This document shows positions 9,182 to 17,831 of a stretch of DNA of 64,000 nucleotides, in pieces. The notes below the pieces were generated by a model. The model worked only from the letters and a program-made list of their open reading frames with translations. It made no database searches and was not told where the DNA came from. Both the position numbers and the translations under genes were made by a program. How positions within the stretch are numbered: position 1 is the first letter of the stretch; each line of letters begins with the position of its first letter. The stretch comes from Actinomyces denticolens (lineage in GTDB: Bacteria > Actinomycetota > Actinomycetes > Actinomycetales > Actinomycetaceae). The stretch covers positions 49,414 through 113,413 of the forward strand of contig NZ_MVIW01000004.1 in assembly GCF_002072185.1 (NCBI RefSeq), read 5' to 3'.

Positions 9182-9958
9182 TCACACCGTGATGACCTCG
9201 ATGCCGGCCCGCCGCAGGGGCTCGAGCTGCTCAGGGGCGGCGCCCGAGTCGGTCAGCAGCGCGTCGACGCGGTCGGCCCGGCAGATCAGCGCGAAGGCCG
9301 CCGTGCCCAGTTTCGTGTGGTCGGTGACGACGACGACCCTGCGCGCGCAGCGCACGAAGGCGGCGCCGACCGCGGCCTCGCCCTCGTGCTGCGCGTAGGC
9401 CCCCCTGGCATCGATCCCCTCGACGCCGAGGAACAGCGTGCCGATGGTGATCTGGGGGAGGATGAGCTCGGCCAGTGGGCCGGTGAGCTCGTAGGAGCGA
9501 GCGCGTGCCACGCCGCCGGTGACCACCACGCGCACGCCCTGGCGCACGGTGAGCTCGGAGGCGATGTTCACCGCGTTGGTCACCACCGTCACCGGCTGCT
9601 CGGGATCGGAGGCGCCCTCCAGGAGGGCGATCTCGCGGGCCACCTCCGTCGTCGTGGTCCCGCCGTTGAGGCCGACCGTGCCCCCGGCGGGCACCATGCC
9701 CGCCGCAGCGCGGGCGATCCGGGTCTTCTCATCGGACATCCGGGAGTTGCGGTAGCGCAGGGGGAGCTGCGCCGAGGTCGGATTGGCCGAGGCACCGCCG
9801 CGCGTGCGGGTCAGGAGCTGCTGGTTCGCGAGCAGATCGAGGTCGCGCCGTGCCGTGGCCGCTGAGACGCCGAGGCGCGAGACGATGTCGTCGATGTGGA
9901 CTCCGCCCTCCTCGACGACGATCCCCAGGATCGCGGAGAGTCGTTCATGCCTGGACAT
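9182..9958 (-). CDS. DeoR/GlpR-family transcriptional regulator
   Basis: A 258-aa repressor-type protein with an N-terminal winged helix (MSRHERLSAILGIV, then VSAATARRDLDLLANQ as recognition helix) and a C-terminal DeoR sensor domain of the isomerase-like fold (GLNGGTTTTEVAR, VVTNAVNIASEL, FLGVEGID, VVVVTDHTKLG). Members usually sense a phosphorylated sugar and control carbohydrate genes, but no sugar gene is adjacent, so the target is not clear from context. The start at 9958 follows a GAGGAGG ribosome site; upstream in-frame codons extend into a region with no such site. Confidence 0.9.
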   Translation of the reverse strand: MSRHERLSAILGIVVEEGGVHIDDIVSRLGVSAATARRDLDLLANQQLLTRTRGGASANPTSAQLPLRYRNSRMSDEKTRIARAAAGMVPAGGTVGLNGGTTTTEVAREIALLEGASDPEQPVTVVTNAVNIASELTVRQGVRVVVTGGVARARSYELTGPLAELILPQITIGTLFLGVEGIDARGAYAQHEGEAAVGAAFVRCARRVVVVTDHTKLGTAAFALICRADRVDALLTDSGAAPEQLEPLRRAGIEVITV

Positions 9959-10261
9959 GAGGGTTCCTCCTCGGCCGGTCAGGCCCCAGCGGGCCGCGCG
10001 GGCCCCGCCGAGGGCACGTCCTTCGGCTGGTCGCGGCGGATTATGGCGGTAGGGACGCGATCGTGTTGAGGCGTCCCAGGTCAGGAATAGGAAGAATGAT
10101 GGCACTTCGACGCGCCTAGCACGCGGGAGCCACGCGACTCAAGGGCTGAGGGGAATCCCACGAGACGCGCTGACGCGCGCCGCGAGGCCCCCGAATTGTG
10201 CGCGTCATGGCAGGATGGGGGCATCCCGTGCGTGCGCGCGGGACCGACCGAAGGAGTATTC
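9959..10261. other. 303-bp divergent spacer between the DeoR-type gene and nadD
   Basis: No gene seen. A CATAAT -10-like hexamer for the leftward gene lies at about 10041-10046 (minus strand). The only long frames are shadows of nadD or arise from high GC. Confidence 0.5.
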
Positions 10262-10984
10262 GTGCTCAAGAGCGCTGATGAGGCGGGCGTGGCGCAAGGA
10301 GCGCCGCGCCGGCTGCGCATCGGCATCATGGGCGGCACCTTCGATCCCATTCACCACGGGCACCTGGTGGCGGCGAGCGAGGTACAGCACGCCTTCGACC
10401 TCGATGAGGTGATCTTCGTCCCGACGGCGACGCAGCCCTTCAAGAAGGACCGCCGAGTCTCTCCCGCGGAGCACCGCTACCTCATGACGGTCATCGCCAC
10501 CGCCTCCAACCCGCGGTTCACCGTGTCCCGGGTCGATATCGACCGCGGGGGCACCACGTACACGATCGACACCCTGCATGACATCGCCGCGAAATACCCT
10601 GGCGCCGAGCTCTACTTCATCACTGGAGCCGACGCGCTCGCGCAGATCCTCACATGGAAGGACAACGAAGAGATCTTTGAGCTCGCCCAACTCGTGGGCG
10701 TGACCCGGCCGGGCCACGCCCTGACGGATATGGGCCTGCCTGAGGACAGGGTCTCCCTCATGGAGGTCCCCGCGATGAGCATCTCATCAACGGACTGCCG
10801 TGAGCGAGTGAGTGACGGGGGGCCTGTGTGGTACCTCGTGCCCGACGGGGTGGTTCAGTACATTCGCAAGTACGGCCTCTACCGTAGGGCCGGGCGGGCG
10901 TCATCGACGACGTCGATGACCGCACGCGTCGCGCGAGAGCAGTCGCTCAGGAAGGAGAACGACGGTGAGCCCGGAGCCCACTGA
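10262..10984 (+). CDS. nadD: Nicotinate-nucleotide adenylyltransferase
   Basis: Joins nicotinate mononucleotide and ATP to deamido-NAD in NAD synthesis. The 240-aa product has the nucleotidyltransferase motif [12 protein letters not shown] (about 23-34) and the C-terminal ISSTDCRER motif (ISSTxxR) that grips ATP. I chose the GTG at 10262 because AAGGAG lies 7 nt upstream; a longer start at 10196 has no ribosome site. The product has about 40 extra C-terminal residues that overlap the next gene by 20 nt. The order nadD, membrane protein, rsfS is common in this group. Confidence 0.94.
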   Translation: MLKSADEAGVAQGAPRRLRIGIMGGTFDPIHHGHLVAASEVQHAFDLDEVIFVPTATQPFKKDRRVSPAEHRYLMTVIATASNPRFTVSRVDIDRGGTTYTIDTLHDIAAKYPGAELYFITGADALAQILTWKDNEEIFELAQLVGVTRPGHALTDMGLPEDRVSLMEVPAMSISSTDCRERVSDGGPVWYLVPDGVVQYIRKYGLYRRAGRASSTTSMTARVAREQSLRKENDGEPGAH

Positions 10985-12779
10985 CGCCACGACATCCGAT
11001 TCTACAGGCGACCCGAACCACTCCAGCCGCCGGTCCATCCGGCAGGCGGAGCGCGAGGCGGAGCGCGAGGCGATCCTCACCGGTCAGCAGCCCCTCCTGA
11101 CCCGGCGGGAGATGAAGCGCCTGCGCGAGGAGGCCGAGGCGCTGCGCGCCGCCGTCGCCGCGGGTGAGATCACCATCGAGCAGGCCCGGGCGCTCCAGGA
11201 CCCGCTGGCCGACGAGCACAACATCACGATCTCCTCGTCCTCGGCGGCCTCCTCGGCCGAGGCCGCGGGCGGATCCCACGACTACTCCGCCTCGGAGGGA
11301 GCGCTCGGCGTCGGTCACGGCTCCGGGCCGGAGGGCCCCGACGAGCCCGTCGCGACCCCCGGTGGCGGTGTCGTCGCCGAGCCCGCCGCGACCGAGGTGA
11401 GGGGGACGTCCTCGGCGGGGGTCGACTCCTGGCAGTACAGCTCCGCGCCGCCCGCGGGGCGCGCCGGGGACTCATCGGAGCACTCGGCGCCGGCCGATGA
11501 GCGCCACGGCCGCACGAGCCACGCGGCGGCCGCCCGGGCCGAGGAGCCCGCGGCCGGCCATGATGACGGCCCCTCCGAGGTCGCGGAGCTCCCGTGGGTG
11601 CGGGCCTGGTACGCCAGCCCCCAGGTCGCCCCTCCCGGCACATCCTCGGCCGCCGCGAGCGGGCCCGCCGATCCGTCCCCGAGGCCGCACGACGACGCCG
11701 GAGAGGCCCCCTCGTCCTCCGCGTCCCACGCGCCCGGGCGCACTCAGGGCGAGCAGACGACGGCGCGCGAGCAGCAGATCGGCTCGGCCGACTCGTTGAG
11801 CGCGGATCAAGTCGCAGAGATCTCCGAGGCGGAGACCGGGGTTCTGCCCGCGTCCGAGCTCCCACTCACCCAGGACGGCGCGGGTCAGATGGCGCCGTCG
11901 GCGGGTCTGGGATCCGGCAGCGCCGGCGAGCAGAGTCCGCCGACATCCCCCTCGCGGCGCTCGCTCATGGAGCGGGGCGCGCAGGCCGACTCCCCGAGTA
12001 CCGCTCAGCAGTCCACGTCGCCCCAGCCGCAGCGCGGCTGGCAGCCGCCTCAGGCCGACCGGGGCTACGAGCCCACCTGGCGGGCGGCCGCCCGCGAAGG
12101 CTCCGGGCTCGATTCCCCGCGGGCCGGGACCTCCTCGGCTCCGGGGGAGGGGACGCCCACCGCCGCGCAGCCCGGCGGCGCGACGGCGGAGCCCTCGGCC
12201 CCCAGCGCCCTCCGCCGTCCCATCGTGCGCATCCCGGCGGCCGCCCAGGGCGTCCGCACGATGAACTCCAGCACCGGCAGGCTCAGCTCCGTCCAACCCG
12301 TCGACGAGGACTTCGATGGGATCGACTCCCCGCAGTGGCGCGCCCTGCGCTCCGGGGACGAGGCCCCGCTCGAGGCCGGGGCCTCCGTCCCCGCCGGGCC
12401 CGCCGACACCGTGGTGACCAGGGTGCCCGCGGATCTGAGGGATGATCCTGCGGGAGATCCCTCCTATGTCGTCCCCTCGCCCTACGGCACTTACGGCGGC
12501 TACAACGAGCCGGCCGCGCCGACGGCCCCCGCCGCGGCCGAACCGCAGTCCGGTCAGCCCTCCCTCGGGGTCCAGCCCTCCGCCGAGTCCTGGGAGGACG
12601 TGACGCGCGCGGGCAAGGACTCCTCGGGCTCCCCCGCCAGCCGTCGGACGCTCGCCTTCTTCTTCGCCCTCGTCCTGGCGGTCGTCATCCTGATCATCAT
12701 CTGGTTCGTCGCCACGCAGCTGGGCGGCTCCTCGGTCAATGCCGAGGCGGCGCCCTCCTGGACGCCCCTCCTGACCTGA
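10965..12779 (+). CDS. Large disordered single-pass membrane protein, function unknown
   Basis: A 604-aa protein starting at a GTG after AAGGAG, inside the end of nadD. The N-terminus is charged and helical ([20 protein letters not shown], then [19 protein letters not shown], about residues 22-65). Residues about 90-560 are low-complexity Ser/Ala/Pro/Gly/Glu and probably unstructured. One membrane segment sits at the very end ([20 protein letters not shown], about 563-583) with a tail of about 20 residues. This makes it tail-anchored, with most of the chain probably in the cytoplasm. I do not recognise a domain. It lies between nadD and rsfS and is probably cotranscribed with nadD. Confidence 0.85.
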   Translation: MSPEPTDATTSDSTGDPNHSSRRSIRQAEREAEREAILTGQQPLLTRREMKRLREEAEALRAAVAAGEITIEQARALQDPLADEHNITISSSSAASSAEAAGGSHDYSASEGALGVGHGSGPEGPDEPVATPGGGVVAEPAATEVRGTSSAGVDSWQYSSAPPAGRAGDSSEHSAPADERHGRTSHAAAARAEEPAAGHDDGPSEVAELPWVRAWYASPQVAPPGTSSAAASGPADPSPRPHDDAGEAPSSSASHAPGRTQGEQTTAREQQIGSADSLSADQVAEISEAETGVLPASELPLTQDGAGQMAPSAGLGSGSAGEQSPPTSPSRRSLMERGAQADSPSTAQQSTSPQPQRGWQPPQADRGYEPTWRAAAREGSGLDSPRAGTSSAPGEGTPTAAQPGGATAEPSAPSALRRPIVRIPAAAQGVRTMNSSTGRLSSVQPVDEDFDGIDSPQWRALRSGDEAPLEAGASVPAGPADTVVTRVPADLRDDPAGDPSYVVPSPYGTYGGYNEPAAPTAPAAAEPQSGQPSLGVQPSAESWEDVTRAGKDSSGSPASRRTLAFFFALVLAVVILIIIWFVATQLGGSSVNAEAAPSWTPLLT

Positions 12780-12856
12780 TCGCGTCGGCCCGGTGGCCAC
12801 CGCGCGGCCCATCGGGTCATAATCCGCCATACTCGCCCACCCCCGGAAGGAGCCCC

Positions 12857-13279
12857 ATGGCCGCAACCGAACGCGCCGTCGAGCTGACGATCGCCGCCGC
12901 GCGCGCGGCCGCTGAGAAGAAGGCGGAGGAGAGCATCGCGATCGACGTCTCCGAGCGCCTGGCCCTCACCGACGTCTTCCTCGTGCTCTCCGGTGGCGGC
13001 GACCGGCAGGTGCGCGCGATCGTCGACGCCGTCGAGGAGGCCATGGCGCGCGCCGGCGCCAAGCGCCGGATGCGGGAGGGCCTCGAGGAGGCCCACTGGG
13101 TGCTCCTGGACTACGACGAGCTCATGATCCACGTCCAGCAGGCTGAGGACCGGGAGTACTACGGCCTGGAGCGCCTCTGGAAGGACTGCCCCCTCATCGC
13201 ACTGCCCCCGGAGCTCGCCGGGATCGCCCGGGCGGCTGAGGCTCCCGAGGCTCCCGCGACAAGCGGGGCCCGGGGATGA
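12857..13279 (+). CDS. rsfS: Ribosomal silencing factor RsfS
   Basis: Binds L14 on the 50S subunit and blocks subunit joining under nutrient limitation. The 140-aa product shows the family core: KKAEESIAIDVSERLALTDVF, a DRQVRAIVDAVEE helix, and GLEEAHWVLLDYDELMIHVQ followed by REYYGLERLWKDCP. The usual SGNN before DRQ is SGGG here. GGAAGGAG precedes the ATG, and a CATAAT -10-like hexamer lies about 40 nt upstream, so it may also have its own promoter. It is 13 nt from the phosphatase gene downstream. Confidence 0.95.
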   Translation: MAATERAVELTIAAARAAAEKKAEESIAIDVSERLALTDVFLVLSGGGDRQVRAIVDAVEEAMARAGAKRRMREGLEEAHWVLLDYDELMIHVQQAEDREYYGLERLWKDCPLIALPPELAGIARAAEAPEAPATSGARG

Positions 13280-13292
13280 ATCCGGCACGGCT

Positions 13293-13961
13293 ATGACCGA
13301 CATCATCCTGTGGCGCCATGGGCAGACCGACTACAACGTGGGGCGCCGTGTCCAGGGCCGGGTGGACATCCCCCTCAACGCCGTCGGCCGGGCCCAGGCC
13401 GAGGCCGGCGCCGAGCTGCTGGCCGATGTCCTGCGCTCCCCGGGCGGCGCGCATGAGGCGGAAGGCGGGGCGTCAGCGCCCTGCACGATCGTCTCCTCAC
13501 CGCTTCGCCGGGCCCGGGCGACGGCGCAGGCGCTGGCCGCGCGCCTCGCCGTGGAGGTGACGACGCATCCCGGGCTCGCCGAGCGCGACTTCGGGCAGTG
13601 GGAGGGGCTCACTGTCGAGGAGATCGAGTCCGGCTGGCCCGACGCCTACGCCATGTGGCGCACGGGGCATGACCCCCAGGGCGTCGAGGTCGAGCCCCGC
13701 AGTGCTGTGGGCCGGCGCTTCAGCGACGCCGTCAGGAGCCTCGCCGCGACTGCGGGTCAGGGGCCGCTCGTCGTCGTCGCGCACGGATCGGCCATCACTC
13801 AGGGCACGACGGCGCTGCTGGGCATGGACGCTTCCAGCTGGTTCGGGCTTCGGGGCCTGGACAACGCCCACTGGGCGCGACTGCGCTCCTCCCATCGCAC
13901 CCCCGGATGGGAGCTCCGGGACTGGAACGCCGGCGCCGAGCCGACGGCCCTGCTGCCCTGA
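13293..13961 (+). CDS. Histidine phosphatase family protein
   Basis: A 222-aa phosphoglycerate-mutase-like phosphatase with the phosphohistidine motif LWRHGQTDYN (residues 6-15), a second basic pocket VSSPLRRARATAQ, catalytic acid in ERDFGQWEG, and VVAHGSAI. In actinobacteria a gene at this place after rsfS is often annotated as glucosyl-3-phosphoglycerate phosphatase (GpgP), but general phosphoglycerate mutase-like or cobalamin-pathway roles cannot be excluded. It is translated 13 nt after rsfS, so probably in the same transcript. Confidence 0.88.
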   Translation: MTDIILWRHGQTDYNVGRRVQGRVDIPLNAVGRAQAEAGAELLADVLRSPGGAHEAEGGASAPCTIVSSPLRRARATAQALAARLAVEVTTHPGLAERDFGQWEGLTVEEIESGWPDAYAMWRTGHDPQGVEVEPRSAVGRRFSDAVRSLAATAGQGPLVVVAHGSAITQGTTALLGMDASSWFGLRGLDNAHWARLRSSHRTPGWELRDWNAGAEPTALLP

Positions 13962-14008
13962 GGCACGCGCCCCGCGCGGCTCGGTGAGCCAGCACACGTG
14001 CGGTGGAT

Positions 14009-14037
14009 TTGCCCAGGAGCCCGCGAGTCCATAGAGT
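14009..14037 (+). promoter_or_regulatory. Strong promoter of the tandem tRNA-Ala genes
   Basis: TTGCCC (14009-14014) and TAGAGT (14032-14037) with exact 17-bp spacing, 32 nt upstream of the first tRNA. Confidence 0.65.
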
Positions 14038-14069
14038 TGTCCGCGTCGCCCGGCGGGTGGCGCCCGTGA

Positions 14070-14142
14070 GGGGCTATGGCGCAGTTGGTAGCGCGCTTCC
14101 ATGGCATGGAAGAGGTCGGGGGTTCGAATCCCCCTAGCTCCA
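14070..14142 (+). tRNA. tRNA-Ala (anticodon GGC), copy 1
   Basis: 73 nt fold as a complete cloverleaf: acceptor GGGGCTA/TAGCTCC, D arm GCGCAGTTGGTAGCGC, anticodon arm CTTCC-ATGGCAT-GGAAG with GGC at the anticodon, and T arm GGGGGTTCGAATCCCCC. No CCA is encoded. It reads the GCC codon, the commonest Ala codon in such GC-rich genes. A second identical copy follows after 35 nt. Confidence 0.97.
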
Positions 14143-14177
14143 CGATCCGATCGGCTCCGCCGTGAGGGCATCCCTTC

Positions 14178-14250
14178 GGGGCTATGGCGCAGTTGGTAGC
14201 GCGCTTCCATGGCATGGAAGAGGTCGGGGGTTCGAATCCCCCTAGCTCCA
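14178..14250 (+). tRNA. tRNA-Ala (anticodon GGC), copy 2
   Basis: Identical base for base to the copy at 14070. The 35-nt spacer differs from the flanks, so this is a tandem duplication of the gene itself, transcribed from the same promoter. A very stable hairpin follows 5 nt after the end. Confidence 0.97.
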
Positions 14251-14255
14251 CCCCT

Positions 14256-14308
14256 CGCACGAGGCCCGAATCCCTCCATCATCGATGATTGGATTCGGGC
14301 CTCGTGCG
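14256..14308 (+). terminator. 18-bp perfect hairpin ending the tRNA-Ala transcript
   Basis: CGCACGAGGCCCGAATCC (14256-14273) is perfectly complementary to GGATTCGGGCCTCGTGCG (14291-14308). The loop contains a second palindrome, ATCATCGATGAT (14278-14289). No T tract follows. The position makes termination likely; the stem is longer than most terminators. Confidence 0.65.
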
Positions 14309-14585
14309 CACCTGGGCCCAGATGAGGGCCTCGGTGCTGGGCTCATAGCGCGCTTCGCGTTGATGGGGTTGGATTTTGTTGATATTGCGGGATTCCGCCG
14401 CGTTGGGGTCGGTTCGTTCCAGGCCCGATCGCGCGCCATCGCAATCCTCATGCCAAGGGCTGTCCGCTCCAGCGCTTCCGCGGCCCCTTCATCCACCCGC
14501 GGGCTCGACATACCCCCACCCCCTGAGGGTAGCCTCACCTGTGGTGTGAGGGCGCCCCGCCCGATCGCCGGATGAAGGAGACGGC
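14309..14585. other. 277-bp spacer with no coding gene
   Basis: Holds a short less GC-rich stretch (around GGTTGGATTTTGTTGATATTG, 14366-14386) and, at its right end, the DtxR-type box and promoter of the next gene. No RNA gene is visible. Confidence 0.5.
14524..14542 (+). promoter_or_regulatory. Candidate DtxR/IdeR-type iron box overlapping a -10
   Basis: TGAGGGTAGCCTCACCTGT agrees at 14 of 19 positions with the DtxR/IdeR consensus TTAGGTTAGCCTAACCTAA, including the central TAGCCT and both half-site cores. TAGCCT (14530-14535) also reads as the -10 of the downstream gene, so a bound repressor would block RNA polymerase. The gene starts 43 nt later. Confidence 0.55.
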
Positions 14586-15488
14586 ATGAGCCCTGCCCAT
14601 GAGCACCAGAGCACCGGCGCGCCCGGGATCGACGAGCGCGCGCGCCGCACGGCACGCAGGCTTCTCGCGGGCGCCGGGAGCGCCACCGTGAGCGCCTACA
14701 GGCTCGACCCCTCCAGGGCCGGCGCCTACGTCGCGCACGCGCTCGACGTCGATGGCCTCATCCTCATCGCCATCCGCCCCCAGCCCGGCACGCCCCTGGC
14801 CGACGCCCCGGACGACCGCCTCATCGATGTCCGCCTCGACATCGTCCTGGACTCCTCCGAGCCCGGCATCCGCGTCACCGCGGCCAGCGCCCATGTCCTG
14901 GGCTCCCTCCGCTGGGTGCCCGCCAACTGGGTCGAGACCGTCCTCGCCGAGAGCGCCACCCCCGTGTGCCACTGCGCCATCACGGGGGAGGACCCCCTCG
15001 GCCGCGTCAGCGAGCTCGCCCGGACCCCCGGCGCGCGCCTCGCCCTCGTCCAGGGCAGTCGCGTCATCCTCCACGGCCCCGACGGCGTCTCGCGCCACAT
15101 GGTGGAGGACCTCGCCGGCCAGGGCGACGAGGACTCCGCGACGCCCGGGACCGCCTGGTCCCCGCTGGAGGTCCTCGACGCGCATGAGGCCGTGCGCTCC
15201 CTCGGAGACCTGTCCCTGCGCGCCCTGTGCGAGGCGGTCGTCGCCGACGAGGCGCCGGGCTCACTGTGCTCGAGACGGCCCAGCGTCGGGGTGGCCCGCA
15301 GCCTCATCGAGCGGGTTCTCGTTGTCGACGTCGACCCCTGGGGCCTCACCCTCATGCATGTCGGCGCCGACGAGACCCGCACCGTCCTCGTGGCCCTCCC
15401 CGGCGCGCCCCTGGCCCCGGCCGAGATCGCCCCGGTCCTGGGAGCCCTCGCCGACGAGCTCCTGCCCGCGCGCTTCGAGCTGGGCTGA
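14586..15488 (+). CDS. HugZ/DUF2470-like protein, possible haem or iron utilisation
   Basis: A 300-aa cytoplasmic protein without signal peptide or membrane segment. The central part (VTAASAHVLGSLRWVPANW, then a LALVQGSRVILHGPDGVSRH stretch) and the C-terminus (VDVDPWGLTLMHV, VLVALPGAPLAPAEIAPVLG) resemble the layout of HugZ-type proteins, a split-barrel followed by a DUF2470 domain, but similarity by eye is weak. AAGGAG lies 7 nt before the ATG. The iron-box-like operator in its promoter supports a role linked to iron or haem. It appears to be a single-gene transcript. Confidence 0.5.
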   Translation: MSPAHEHQSTGAPGIDERARRTARRLLAGAGSATVSAYRLDPSRAGAYVAHALDVDGLILIAIRPQPGTPLADAPDDRLIDVRLDIVLDSSEPGIRVTAASAHVLGSLRWVPANWVETVLAESATPVCHCAITGEDPLGRVSELARTPGARLALVQGSRVILHGPDGVSRHMVEDLAGQGDEDSATPGTAWSPLEVLDAHEAVRSLGDLSLRALCEAVVADEAPGSLCSRRPSVGVARSLIERVLVVDVDPWGLTLMHVGADETRTVLVALPGAPLAPAEIAPVLGALADELLPARFELG

Positions 15489-15515
15489 GCCGCGCATCCG
15501 CCGCGGGCTCGCGCG

Positions 15516-15788
15516 TCAGCTGGCCTCGTAGGACAGGCACGCGGCGGTGTCACCGCCGATGCTCACGCCGTCGGCGGTGCACATGAGGTCGGAGTTGTGC
15601 ACGCACTCGAGGCGCTGACAGGCGCCCACGTGCCCCTCGGCGACGGGCAGGCCGCCCCGGGCGTCCAGGGTGATGAAGGTCGAGCAGGCGGCCGCGCCGT
15701 CGACGGTGATCGCGAAGGCGGTGCAGCCCCCGTTGTTGAAGGCGCAGGAGGTGGTGGTGCAAGTGGAGATGGGGGCGACGGCGGCCAT
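15516..15788 (-). CDS. Cys-rich protein with two DUF1540 repeats
   Basis: A 90-aa protein made almost wholly of two copies of a four-cysteine module: C10-C15-C22-C35 (STCTTTSCAFNNGGCTAFAI) and C57-C62-C70-C84. DUF1540 is a small metal-binding-looking domain of unknown function. No signal peptide or membrane segment is present. The start at 15788 follows GAGGAG; further upstream the frame has no ribosome site. It is divergent from the MetP-like symporter gene, with a spacer of about 455 nt. I infer metal binding, probably zinc, from the Cys pattern only. Confidence 0.82.
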   Translation of the reverse strand: MAAVAPISTCTTTSCAFNNGGCTAFAITVDGAAACSTFITLDARGGLPVAEGHVGACQRLECVHNSDLMCTADGVSIGGDTAACLSYEAS

Positions 15789-16243
15789 GATGGGCTCCTC
15801 TCGGATGGCGCCTCGCGGCGCTGGTGACTCGGACACCAATAAGGTCGCCCCGATGCGCCGGTCCGGCCAAGGAAGGCGATCCGAACCCTGCTCGCGGGGG
15901 GCCGGGATATCGTTGTCATTCCGGGGTTTCCTCGCTATTGCGCCGACGGGAGCGCCGACGGCGGCCGGGCCGTTCAACGGGACGAGTTGCCGCCTCAGGA
16001 TGTTTCCAAACAGGGCCAGGTGAGCCTGGGCTGCCACATTTTCGCAAGCGCGCAATGGCCTCGAGGCGCCCGGCCGGCGCGGACTGGGACATGCGTCCCG
16101 GATGATGGACCGCCCGCGGGCGGTGGTGCGAGCGCGGCTACGGTGCCGAGGTTCGCCCCAGGGCGCGCATCGCGCGATCCCGCGGCATCCTCGATCCCCG
16201 GCGCCGGGCACCATTCCGACGCCCCACCCCAGGAGGGCACAGC
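15789..16243. other. 455-bp divergent spacer
   Basis: Between the DUF1540 gene and the symporter gene. The frames present are upstream extensions without ribosome sites. A possible -10 (TACGGT, near 16139) lies upstream of the symporter gene, and a TTATTG hexamer near 15838 on the minus strand may serve the DUF1540 gene. I see no RNA gene. Confidence 0.45.
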
Positions 16244-17830
16244 ATGTCGTCCAGCACCGACGGCGCCCCAGCGGCGCAGGCTCCCGAGCGAGAGCAGTGG
16301 AGCGGCCAGGTCGGCTTCCTCTTCGCCGCGATCGGCTCGGCCATCGGGCTGGGGAACATCTGGCGCTTCCCCGGCGTCGCCTACTCCAACGGCGGTGGAG
16401 CCTTCATGATCCCCTACATCATCGCGCTCCTGTTCGTCGGCATCCCCGTCCTCTTCCTCGACTACTCCCTGGGCCACCGCCTGCGCGGCAGCGCCCCGGC
16501 GGTCTTCCGCCGCCTGAGCCGACGCTTCGAGTGGCTCGGCTGGTGGCAGGTCTTCATCTGCTTCGTCATCATGACCTACTACGCCGTGGTGGTGGCCTGG
16601 TCGCTCAGCTACACGGTCTTCTCCGTCACTCTGGCCTGGGGCGACGACGCCGGCGGCTTCTTCTCCGAGTACGTGGGCACGGACCAGTTCGGCGACGCCG
16701 CGCCGTCGTTCTCGATCACCCCCATGGCCGGGGTCATCATCCCCCTGGTCATCGTGTGGGCCTTCGGCATCGTGACCATCTCGCGCGGAGTGAGCAACGG
16801 CGTGGAGAAGGCCAACAGGATCTTCCTGCCCCTGCTGGTCGTCATGTTCCTCGCGCTCGTGGTGCGCTCCATCCTCCTGCCCGGCTCCACCGGCGGGCTC
16901 AACGCCCTGTTCACCCCGGACTGGTCCTCGCTGGGCGACTTCAAGGTGTGGATGGCCGCCTTCGCGCAGATCTTCTTCTCCCTGTCCATCGGCTTCGGCA
17001 TCATGCTCACCTACGCCTCCTACCTGCGTCCGCGCTCCAACCTCGTGGGCACGGGCCTCGTGGCGGCCTTCGCGAACTCCTCCTTCGAGGTCCTGGCGGG
17101 GATCGGGGTCTTCTCAACGCTCGGATTCATGGCCCACGCCCAGGGCATCTCCGTGGGTGAGATCGACAAGATCTCCGGGCCCTCGCTGGCCTTCGTCACC
17201 TTCCCGACGGTCATCTCCCAGATGCCCGGCGGCGCGATCTTCGGCGTGCTCTTCTTCGCGTCCTTCGCGATGGCGGGGCTGACCTCCTTCATCTCCATCA
17301 TCCAGGTGGTGGTCCCCGGGATCTCCGAGAAGACCGGCCTGTCCATCCCGCGCGCCACCCTCCTGGTCTGCCTGCCCTCGGCCGCCCTCTCGCTCCTGCT
17401 GTTCGGCACCGCCTCAGGACTGTTCGACCTCGACATCGTCGACGCCTTCATCAACAACATCGGCGTGGTCGGCTCGGCCATCATCATGTGCATCGGCGTG
17501 ACCTGGGTGCTGCGCCGCGCCAAGCCGCTCCAGCGCCACCTCAACCTCGTCTCCGAGACCCGTGTGGTGGGGGCCTGGTGGCGATTCCTCATCGCCGTCG
17601 TCGCCCCGCTCGCCCTGGGCTACATGATCGTCCAGACCGTGCTGTCCTACGTCCGGGACGGCTACGAGGGCTACTCCGACGCCATGATCGGCGCCTTCGG
17701 CTGGGGAATGCTCGCCCTGGGCGCCGTCATCGTCGCCGTGCTCACGCTCGCCAGATGGCGGACCCCGGTGGACGACTTCACCCCCATCGACCTGGACGCC
17801 CCTCTCGCCACCATCGAGGAGGAGAACTGA
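16244..17830 (+). CDS. Neurotransmitter:sodium symporter family, MetP-like
   Basis: Na+-coupled amino acid importer of the SLC6/LeuT fold, 528 aa with about 12 membrane helices. The first helix has the sodium/substrate motif GFLFAAIGSAIGLGNIWRFP, as in bacterial NSS proteins, and GGGAFMIPY follows. AGGAGGG precedes the ATG. Directly downstream is a 56-residue membrane peptide of the MetS type, so the pair resembles MetPS of Corynebacterium glutamicum, a methionine/alanine importer. The substrate is inferred from that pairing only. Confidence 0.92.
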   Translation: MSSSTDGAPAAQAPEREQWSGQVGFLFAAIGSAIGLGNIWRFPGVAYSNGGGAFMIPYIIALLFVGIPVLFLDYSLGHRLRGSAPAVFRRLSRRFEWLGWWQVFICFVIMTYYAVVVAWSLSYTVFSVTLAWGDDAGGFFSEYVGTDQFGDAAPSFSITPMAGVIIPLVIVWAFGIVTISRGVSNGVEKANRIFLPLLVVMFLALVVRSILLPGSTGGLNALFTPDWSSLGDFKVWMAAFAQIFFSLSIGFGIMLTYASYLRPRSNLVGTGLVAAFANSSFEVLAGIGVFSTLGFMAHAQGISVGEIDKISGPSLAFVTFPTVISQMPGGAIFGVLFFASFAMAGLTSFISIIQVVVPGISEKTGLSIPRATLLVCLPSAALSLLLFGTASGLFDLDIVDAFINNIGVVGSAIIMCIGVTWVLRRAKPLQRHLNLVSETRVVGAWWRFLIAVVAPLALGYMIVQTVLSYVRDGYEGYSDAMIGAFGWGMLALGAVIVAVLTLARWRTPVDDFTPIDLDAPLATIEEEN

Positions 17831-17831
17831 C

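Noticed and set aside
13497..14282. Long minus-strand frames over the tRNA-Ala pair encoding repeated peptides such as GGFEPPTSSMPWKRATNCA
   Set aside because: These are antisense translations of the two tRNA genes and of the histidine phosphatase gene, a well-known source of spurious proteins.
14242..14655. 137-codon minus-strand frame after the tRNAs
   Set aside because: It runs through the 18-bp hairpin, a tRNA gene and the promoter of the next gene, has no ribosome site and no recognisable motif.
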